Origin: Cordilura impudica
Taxonomy: Eukaryota; Arthropoda; Insecta; Diptera; Scathophagidae
Direction of reading: 5' to 3'
Length of the DNA stretch: 64,000 nucleotides
Assembly: GCA_963682025.1 (NCBI GenBank)
Contig: OY821517.1
Location: forward strand, 25,587,620 to 25,651,619
Of this stretch, positions 56,388 through 64,000 are shown in pieces. Position 1 is the stretch's first letter. Every line of letters begins with the position of its first letter. The notes under the pieces were generated by a model that worked only from the letters and a program-made list of their open reading frames with translations, was not told the DNA's origin and ran no database searches. Made by a program: the position numbers and the translations under genes.

Positions 56388-57882
56388 TGCAGTGGGTGAC
56401 AGTACATTGGAAACAATTTTTTTAAAGTCCTAAAATTATGTTTTTTTTGCGAAATCACTCTTTGATGTATTCTCTATCGGAAGATAACAAATTTGTTACA
56501 TAAAATACAATTTAAAAAAATATAGATAAATAATGGACAACGGAAATTTTCAAGCTTCAGTACCAGAGTTGATTAAATCCATAAAAATAAAAGACGGTAT
56601 GACAGAAAATGTATAAAATCTGAACCGTTATTTAAATATTTTTAGTTTCTGATGTTTCTTTCAACTGTTTTTCAGTGTTTTAATCTTATAAGTAATAATT
56701 ATAAAATAATGACAAGAATATAAGGTTCGGTAAAGCGTTTTAAACCAGAATTATAGATGATTTTACTGCTGTCCTTAAACAAAAGAAAATTCAATATCGT
56801 GAAAGAGGTATGGTGACGACTCCAGATTTAGGCGGCAGGCCCTGTAAAGTCATCAAAAGCAGAATAATTTAATAGCAAGTGTTTGAAAAATGTCCAAAAA
56901 TACTACCTGAGAGGTCATTAATAATCTGAAACTAATATATGCCCGATGCAATTAAGGCTGGTGCGAAATTACTGCATTCGTTATCGAAATTTTTCGATCG
57001 AAATTATTTTCTTATTTTCCAAAATAAAATACTAAAAATAATTTTGCCATGTCATAGTTAGCGAATTATGGCTCCTAAGTAAGAGCAAAAGTGAAACGAG
57101 GGCTTATGTTTGTCCGTCTTCTTTAAATAATAAACCAAAAGATGGAATTTCCATTGATTTTACTCGTTATCGAATGCGGTGATTTGGCCCCAGATCTTGG
57201 ATGTAATCGTCGTCAGAAGAAACGACTGATATTAGAGAAACATCGTTAGGTTAGCATAAATTTTTCTAAAGAACACAAGAAATATGTAATTCTGCTTTTT
57301 TCACATGAGTCCAAATTTAATTTAACAGGCCATGATGGAAGAAAGTTTGTACGACGGTCAAAAAGAAAAAGGCTAGACCCAATATATGTATAAAAATAAA
57401 ACTTTTAAGTTTGTCGGTGACCACATTATGGTATGAGGTTGCTTTTTAGTCCAAGGAATGGGTCCAATTATGTAGTAAGAGTTGTTGGATACAGACAAAT
57501 TCAAAATGACGAAATAAATCCATATGAAATATGCCTCTGATCTGGAAGTTCCAACATGACAATGGACCAAAACACACCTCCAAAGTTGTCTCAATCCCAT
57601 AGAAAATCTATGGGAAATTGTAGATCGAAAAATACGAACACGAAATTACACGTTGTGAAGCAGTACTAAAAAATAATGGAAAAACAATAATTGTATAGTA
57701 AAGGTTTCAACAGCATTAAATTAATATTTTTAAATTTTGTTTTTTTTTTAAAGATGAAAGGTAAACATTTTTATATGAATAAAAGAGCTTTTAATTTTAT
57801 GATTCAAATATTTTGGTATTGACCGTTCAGTCGACAAAAATATATTTTGTTAAAAGCTTTGATTATATTGTCACTCACAGTA
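56388..57882 (+). mobile_element. Tc1-like transposon, degenerate
   Basis: Left end tgcagtgggtgacagta and right end the complement of tactgtgagtgacaata, with TA outside each. About 1.5 kb, the usual size for Tc1-type elements. It sits upstream of the globin gene. Confidence 0.8.
56740..57650 (+). pseudogene. Tc1-type transposase remnant
   Basis: Fragments in shifting frames: TPDLGGRPCKV (linker of the DNA-binding region); FSKEHKKYVILLFSHESKFN and LTGHDGRKFVRRSKRKRLDP, where the first catalytic Asp is His (SHESKF for SDESKF); 'WGCF..QGMGPI'-like residues; FQHDNGPKHTSKVV (second catalytic Asp); then NPIENLWEIVDRKI-like text (catalytic Glu), with stops between. About 300 residues of a family usually 340 long can be traced. 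It cannot be active. Confidence 0.8.
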
Positions 57883-58258
57883 TATAAAAAAATGCTTGGA
57901 TTCCTATTTTTGACATAAGCATTATCGTTACTAAATTCTTATTCCAAATCTCCTTTCCACAAAAATAATTTAATTGTAATCATTTTTAGCCAAAATTCTT
58001 CTCATGAAAATAATAGTCTCAATATCAAATTCCATAATTTTAAGCAGAGTTTATTAAAAATCGAAACCGCATACTCTTTGGGGTTAATTGTATTATTGCT
58101 TCTTTTATTATTGTTCATACTTTCCTTTTTTATTTTCCTTAGATTTTTAATTAATAACGAAAAACATGTCTCAAGTTATTTAATTTTTTTTCAGGAGCAA
58201 ACACACTTACTCTTTTAATTCCAATGGAAATGTAAACCTCTACACTTCAGCAACTAGC
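57883..58258. other. Intergenic, nothing recognised
   Basis: AT-rich, no supported feature. Confidence 0.35.
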
Positions 58259-58290
58259 ACCTCTGGGTTGGGTATATAATCCCGAAACCG

Positions 58291-58374
58291 AAAATCCCGA
58301 ATTGTTGTGCAGGTTTTGATGTTATAAATCGCGGCGATTTTTAACATCAAAACCTGCACAACAATTCGGGATTT
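58291..58374. repeat. Perfect hairpin within the element left end
   Basis: Arms of 33-34 bp (aaatcccgaattgttgtgca ... and its exact complement) around a 16-bp loop taaatcgcggcgattt. Confidence 0.9.
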
Positions 58375-58420
58375 TCAAATTCGGATTTTTTAACGGCAAA
58401 AACCTCAAAACAAAAGTGAT

Positions 58421-58549
58421 GTTCTACCTTAATTAATACTTGCTAAAATTTATTAAAAAAAATCTTAGTGAGCATTGAAAAATGCTGTTCTACCTTAATT
58501 AACACTTGCTAAAATTTATAAAAAATCTTAGTGAGCATTGAAAAATTTT
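58421..58549. repeat. 66-bp tandem duplication
   Basis: Two copies of 'gttctaccttaattaa.act' through 'cttagtgagcattgaaaaat', differing by a few bases. Confidence 0.9.
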
Positions 58550-58639
58550 AATTGTAGAAGTAGAAAGTGGGCGGCAAACTTTCATTCTCTGTTTTAAAAC
58601 AATGTAGTGCGGTTCAAAATATTTTATAATAATAAAAAA

Positions 58640-59204
58640 TGAGTCTCGAAATAATTGTTTCAAATAAAGGAAAGCCAAATTTTTTTTAAATGGTTATTGT
58701 CATCATTTGGAAAAGAAAACAGAAAAAGTTTACTACTGGTGCTGTGCCAATCGGAAAGAAAAAGCCGACTACATACAATAATGGAGGAGAACGAACATGT
58801 CATAAAAAAGGAACAATCTGAGCATAGTCATCCTCCTATTGGACATTCTAAGCATGTGGCTCTTTCTAATAATGCTTTAAAGAATAAAGCAAAACTTAAC
58901 ACTGGAGTACCCCCTTCTCAAAGGATACCGTGGTTGAAACGGATCAGCATTGTCGTGTTTACCTGCCAACCAAGGGAGCACAAAAACAAAAAAGAATTGC
59001 GGTTTGTATGATTTAATCGGGAACTTGGGCAACGAACTCATTGTTGCTAACACAGCAATAGAAAAAGTCACATCTGGAGAGAGATTGCCAAGAAACAAAA
59101 AAAATTTAAAAAAGAATAAGAATTTAAAAGAAATATTAAAATATAAAGATACAATGCTAAAAACTGATTTTTTAAAAGCAATTGCAATAAATATTGGACT
59201 ATAA
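58640..59204 (+). pseudogene. FLYWCH-type zinc-finger protein remnant
   Basis: Starts at ATG 58,640 (MSLEIIVSNKGKPNF). After one frame change in a T run the residues NGYCHHLEKKTEKVYYWCCA and NRKEKADYI follow, then a stop or shift, and ENEHVIKKEQSEHSHPP. The order F..Y..W-C ... C ... H-x-H fits the FLYWCH zinc finger, a DNA-binding module found in fly chromatin proteins and in some transposon proteins. The end (NLGNELIVANTAIEKV through LKTDFLKAIAINIGL) is a separate frame. It is broken, and whether it came from a host gene or an element is not settled. Confidence 0.65.
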
Positions 59205-59502
59205 ATAATACTTTTTACATTTTATATCTTATTAATATTATTCATAAATGTAGTCTTAAACATGTATTCTAATAAAGAATTAGAAAAATGAAAATATAAT
59301 AATTTATTAATATTTAAAAATTTAAGTCTTAAAACATGTATTTTATAAAAAAAAAATTAAAAATCTCGAATTCGGTATTATTTATTATCGAAACATATAT
59401 TCAGGATTTTGAAATTGGAGAATTCGGGATTTTAAAAAGATCGGGATTTTGCGATTTCGGGATTTTGAAAGTCGAAATTTTGAGACTATCCCAGCACCTC
59501 TC

Positions 59503-59777
59503 CTTCAATCGTATTAGAATAATACACTATAGTTCTAAGGTATTCCTTTTTCATAAGTTTATTATAATTCAATGTATTTTTTCATTAAGACTCAATAAAA
59601 AATGTTTAACTTTAAAAAAACTTTATATAATATTTATTAAAGATATTCTAGTTTTATGACACAGTTGAATTTTTTTTTAAGTTTTAAGATGAAGTGAAGT
59701 AAAAAAAACTTAAATTGATAATGGAAATGTATGAAGGTTAAAATTAGATAATTCATTAAAATTAAATAAAAATAATT
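59503..59777. other. Spacer downstream of dgrn-like gene
   Basis: No feature apart from a Leu/Lys-rich frame without recognisable domain. Confidence 0.3.
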
Positions 59778-59783
59778 TTTAAT
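59778..59783 (-). promoter_or_regulatory. Possible poly(A) signal of the dgrn-like gene
   Basis: ATTAAA on the minus strand about 100 bp past the stop codon. No AATAAA is present closer, so this variant is the best candidate. Confidence 0.35.
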
Positions 59784-59882
59784 ACCAAGGAGAACAAAAA
59801 CATGCAACTCAATAAAATATAAAAAAATAGCATCAAGCTTAAGGAAAAATTATAATAAATAGCCTGTTTTTGCAAATACAAA

Positions 59883-61291
59883 CTACAGATATATACGAAA
59901 CAGTTGAGTAGTGGAAATTTTTGTTTTACACATAGGACACTTACGAGTTAAACGTGTGGCATGTCTAATACATACTTCACAAAATACATGGCCACATTTC
60001 GTCGAGGTGGGTTTGCGTTGTAGACAGGATTCCATGCAAATTGGGCACATAAATGGTGTACGACCCGAAGCAATTGTTAGATGCTCATCATTGTTTTGGA
60101 TTTGGGCTGATGCATCCGTACTAACTGTGTTTATTGAAGAATTATGTTCTTCTGAAATTAAAGTACGACGTCTTCGGCCACTAGAAGGTCCACCCTCATC
60201 TGTGCCACGTTGTTGTAAATCATAATCTGGCTCTGTTAAACGACGTCTACGTAATGGCAAATGACTCATGTTTGGCCTTCTAAAGGTCTGTTCCTCATAA
60301 CCCGGTGTACATAAATCAACTACAGGATTTATATTAGCTGAGACTATTATAACATCATCATCATCATCGTCATCATTATTTGTACGATTACGTGGTCTTA
60401 AAACTTCGGGTGTTTGCGTCTGTGTTTCTGATAAATCAACAACTTGTATGTCAGGAACTGATATTAATGGTCTAGTATACGTTCCTCGTGCAGGTGGTGT
60501 AGGAGGGCTTACAGGTTTTACAACCATATCTGAACTCGTATCTGAAATTAAATTAGATACCCAATATCAAAGAACCTAAAAGTATGAACATAATTCGTTA
60601 CTGCAAACCTGTATGACGATTTTGCTCGGATGTAATTGTACTATTATTATCACGAGAGTTATTCATAAAAACTCCAATAGAACGGAGATTTTGGTCGACA
60701 TTATCACAAATACGATTAACTGTAAAAAAAAAAAAAAAAATTGAGTTGACAAGTTGCAAGCAATAAAAATATATGGGATTTAAAGATTTTATAAAATTAA
60801 AAATTATTTTAAATTGAACAATGTTATCTCAAACGAAACCTTACTTCTTTCAATCTCAGCGTCCATATTACGATGTGCTGTCGTCGGTGAATCACTAACT
60901 ACGTGGACAGTTGGTGACAAAGTGCCAGTGCCTCCTATGGCACCCATTGGCGATGTTAATGAAGTCGAATGTGATGTGGATGAATCCAAATGTATTGGTG
61001 AACTTTTCGAGGTACTTGAATTGTCTCCACTGCAACTAGCATTTAACGACAGTCTCTGTGGTGGTGTTATACTCAAGTCACGGTATACGCCTTCAATGAA
61101 GTTATCAACATTACAGAGTATATCATCAAGAGAATCCAAATTATTTACTATCTATTTATTAAAATAAAAAAAGTATAACATTCTGACAGAAATTTCCAAG
61201 TTTTTCATACCACTTTAGGTGATTGTTCATGTTCAGCCGCAAAGTCTGCTGTTGTCGTTTCTGATTTATTTCGTGTTTTTTTTGTTGGCAT
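59883..61291 (-). CDS. dgrn: RING-type SUMO-targeted ubiquitin ligase, dgrn/RNF4-like
   Basis: Four exons at 61,291-61,211, 61,151-60,845, 60,719-60,609 and 60,541-59,883 give one frame of 385 residues. Introns begin GTATGA, GTAAGG and GTTTGC and end TAG, CAG and CAG. The N-terminus is MPTKKTRNKSETTTADF. Three SUMO-interaction motifs precede the RING: IQVVDL, DVIIVSA (after an acidic NNDDDDDDD run) and PVVDL. The C3HC4 RING finger spans about residues 332-371 (Cys332, Cys335, Cys349, His351, Cys354, Cys357, Cys368, Cys371) and the protein ends QLFRIYL, as RNF4-type ligases do. Such ligases ubiquitinate SUMO-modified nuclear proteins; the fly member Degringolade acts in early development. Ser/Thr-rich residues 50-130 are probably disordered. 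The symbol is assigned from layout and the RING, not from a search. The intron after exon 1 uses the first of two possible AG sites to avoid a stop. Confidence 0.8.
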
Positions 61292-61744
61292 TTCAAGTTG
61301 TTTTTTTTTATTTGTTTTAACAGCTAATTTTACCGTTAAAAACAACAATTAATTACAAAAATATACACGAAAAATAGAACATTAGCGATTGTTTGCAACC
61401 AAATATTTTCTTTGAATACAATAAATTTTTAATGTGAAAATACAAGTGATGACAATTTAAAACCAGCATTCCATAGTAAAAAAATTAAAGTCGATAAAAA
61501 TTATCGACATTTAATATCATTTATACGATAACTAACTGCGTAACAAAAATTGCGACACACACACGTGCGTGCCGATAGCCTCGAAAAATAGCCTCGAATT
61601 TTATACGAATAGTTGGCAACGCGAAATTTTTACAATGTATTCCAATACTTATGGGAGTGGATTCTTCAGTATGGGATAACTAATTTTAACAGAAATAAGA
61701 CTTAAATAAATATTAGAACATTTATAACAACTAAATTCTTGTTT
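61292..61744. other. Upstream region of dgrn-like gene
   Basis: About 450 bp between the start codon and the satellite. It contains 'gtcgataaaaattatcgac' (61,491-61,509), a small palindrome, and a non-AT-rich piece at 61,556-61,580. No promoter element is certain. Confidence 0.4.
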
Positions 61745-64000
61745 TTTAATGGGATTTATTGGGACTGGAATATTCCAAGGAGGATTCCAGCAAAATGGGA
61801 CACTGTGACATGGAGCACGGTATGTCAAATTGAAGCTAAGACTTATGCGAATCTAAAAAGCCTTCCGTGCAAAAAATCGCTCCTGGCGTTTTTTGACAAA
61901 CTGGGAATATTTATTTTTGTGGTCAGACCCACTTGGTCAGTCCTTCTTTTTGGACAAATTAAGCACTGTGACATGGAGCACGGTATGTCGAATTGAAGCT
62001 AAGACTTATGCCAATCTAAAAAACCTGCCATGCAAAAAATCGCTCCTGGCGTTTTTGGACAAACTGGGTATATTTATTTTTGTGGTCAGACCCACTTGGT
62101 CAGTCCTTCTTTTTGGACAAATTAAGCACTGTGACATGGAGCACGGTATGTCGAATTGAAGCCAAGACTTAGGCGAATCTAAAAAGCCTTCTGCGCAAAA
62201 AATCGCTCCTGCCGTTTTTTGATAAACTGGGCATATTTATTTTTGTGGTCAGACCCACTTGGTCAGACCTACTTTTTGGACAAACTAAGCACCGTGACAT
62301 GGAGCACGGTATGTCGAATTGAAGCTAAGACTTTTGCAATTTTAAAAAACCTGCCGTGCGAAAAATCGCTCCTGGCGTTTTTGGACAAACTGGGTATATT
62401 TATTTTTGTGGTCAGACCCACTTGGTCAGACCTACTTTTTGGACAAACTAAGCACTGTGACATGGAGCACGGTATGTCGAATTGAAGCTAAGACTTATGC
62501 AAATCTAAAAAACCTGCCATGCAAAAAATCGCTCCTGGCGTTTTTGGACAAACTGGGTATATTTATTTTTGTGGTCAGACCCACTTGGTCAGTCCTTCTT
62601 TTTGGACAAATTAAGCACTGTGACATGGAGCGCGGTATGTCGAATTGAAGCTAAGACTTATGCCAATCTAAAAAGCCTTCCGTGCAAAAAATCGCTCCTG
62701 GCGTTTTTTGGCAAACTGGGAATCTTTATTTTTGTGGTCAGACCCAAATGGTCAGACCCACTTTTTGGACAAACTAAGCACTGTGACATGGAGCACGGTA
62801 TGTCGAATTGAAGCTAATACTTATGCCAATCTAAAAAGCCTCCCGTGCAAAAAATCGCTCCTGGCGTTTTTTGGCAAACTGGGAATCTTTATTTTTGTGG
62901 TCAGACCCACTTTTTGGACAAACTAACCACTGTGACATGGAGCACGGTATGTCGAATTGAAGCCAAGACTTAGGCGAATCTAAAAAGCCTTCTGCGCAAA
63001 AAATCGCTCCTGCCGTTTTTTGATAAACTGGGCATATTTATTTTTGTGGTCAGACCCACTTGGTCAGACCTACTTTTTGGACAAACTAAGCACCGTGACA
63101 TGGAGCACGGTATGTCGAATTGAAGCTAAGACTTATGCAAATCTAAAAAACCTGCCATGCAAAAAATCGCTCCTGGCGTTTTTGGACAAACTGGGTATAT
63201 TTATTTTTGTGGTCAGACCCACTTGGTCAGTCCTTCTTTTTGGACAAATTAAGCACTGTGACATGGAGCGCGGTATGTCGAATTGAAGCTAAGACTTATG
63301 CCAATCTAAAAAGCCTTCCGTGCAAAAAATCGCTCCTGGCGTTTTTTGGCAAACTGGGAATCTTTATTTTTGTGGTCAGACCCAAATGGTCAGACCCACT
63401 TTTTGGACAAACTAAGCACTGTGACATGGAGCACGGTATGTCGAATTGAAGCTAAGACTTATGCCAATCTAAAAAGCCTCCCGTGCAAAAAATCGCTCCT
63501 GGCGTTTTTTGGCAAACTGGGAATCTTTATTTTTGTGGTCAGACCCACTTTTTGGACAAACTAAGCACTGTGACATGGAGCACGGTATGTCGAATTGAAG
63601 CTAAGACTTAGGCGAATCTAAAAAGCCTTCCGTGCAAAAAATCGCTCCTGCCGTTTTTTGACAAACTGGGAATCTTTATTTTTGTGGTCAGACCCACTTG
63701 GTCAGACCCACTTTTTGGACAAACTAAGAACTGTGACATGGAGCACGGTATGTCGAATTGAAGCTAAGACTTATGCGAATCTAAAACCACTTCCGTGCAA
63801 AAAATCGCTCCTGGCGTTTTTGGACAAACTGGGTATATTTATTTTTGTGGTCAGACCACTTTTTGGACAACCTTAGCACTGAGACATGGAGCACGGTATG
63901 TCGAATTGAAGCTAAGACTTAGGCGAATCTAAAAATCCTTCCGTGCATATGCACTGTGACACAGTGCACTAAGCACTGTGACATAGAGCACGGTATAACG
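61745..64000. repeat. 163-bp satellite array with higher-order structure (continues past window)
   Basis: The marker 'ggtatgtc(g/a)aattgaagc' occurs at 61,819, 61,982, 62,145, 62,308, 62,471, 62,634, 62,797, 62,946, 63,109, 63,272, 63,435, 63,584, 63,747 and 63,895. Spacing is 163 bp, with 149 or 148 bp where a 14-bp subrepeat (acttggtcagaccc) is missing. The pattern repeats with a 638-bp higher-order period (163+163+163+149). The unit has no stop in one frame over long distances, producing overlapping pseudo-frames. The last ~55 bp are rearranged. Confidence 0.95.

Larger units (their letters stand above)
58259..59502 (+). mobile_element. Probable DNA element carrying a FLYWCH zinc-finger frame
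   Basis: The left edge reads 'cacctctgggttgggtatat' and then 'aatcccgaaaccg'; the right edge in complement reads 'gaggtgctgggatagtctca' and then 'aaatcccgaaatcg'. The repeated 'aatcccga' motifs near both ends, in opposite orientation, suggest a transposon with subterminal repeats. Exact ends and a target duplication are not clear. Confidence 0.5.

Noticed and set aside
60814..61167. Plus-strand frame opposite exon 2 of the dgrn-like gene
   Set aside because: It is antisense to an exon with good splice sites and coding logic; no recognisable domain.
61739..63876. Series of similar 70-90 residue plus-strand proteins
   Set aside because: They follow the 163-bp satellite monomer and shift with its indels; not independent genes.

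Overview
This is eukaryotic DNA that is very AT-rich and dominated by transposable elements. It most likely comes from a higher fly, possibly a calyptrate such as a blowfly or house fly. The grounds are two intron-containing genes that look like fly genes (a dgrn/RNF4-type RING protein and a short globin), a LINE whose ORF1 carries a domain I know from insect elements, and dispersed repeats with the 'cgatgtccgtccgtc' core I remember from dipteran intergenic DNA. The species assignment is inference; no bacterial-type operon, CRISPR array, rRNA or true tRNA gene was found.

Layout. 1-28,000 is intergenic DNA packed with non-autonomous repeats: a Helitron family (5' TC, 3' CTAG, terminal hairpin, inserted between A and T), a hairpin-ended dispersed repeat ('family A', tagtcggtctagaccgacta at one end) and a relative ('family B'), a foldback family with TAGGGTGGCCCTT ends and 8-bp target duplications, a tRNA-like SINE, a 9-bp microsatellite and a 21-bp minisatellite. 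9,769-12,044 (minus) and 28,803-35,502 (plus) are two copies of a DNA transposon with CAC-type termini ('family C') encoding a conserved arthropod element protein of unnamed function. The plus copy was hit by a nearly complete LINE (28,867-33,484; 13-bp target duplication, CCTAA tail). A second, 5'-truncated LINE lies at 37,395-38,758 on the minus strand. 40,965-42,990 is a foldback element with a Helitron inserted in its centre. 44,900-46,700 is a degenerate simple repeat.

50,748-54,172 is a dead but structurally complete hAT transposon with an exact 8-bp target duplication. The only host genes I support lie in the last 9 kb on the minus strand: a three-exon globin (55,142-56,006) and a four-exon SUMO-targeted ubiquitin ligase-like gene (59,883-61,291). 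Between them lie a degenerate Tc1 element and a FLYWCH zinc-finger element remnant. From about 61,745 to the window edge runs a 163-bp satellite with higher-order structure.

The genes do not form a pathway. What can be read is an insertion history: family C before the LINE; foldback and family C copies before Helitron insertions; family A before the SINE. One Helitron copy also carries a piece of a Penelope-like element with a GIY-YIG endonuclease. I could not run searches or alignments, so family names rest on motifs and hand-read termini.
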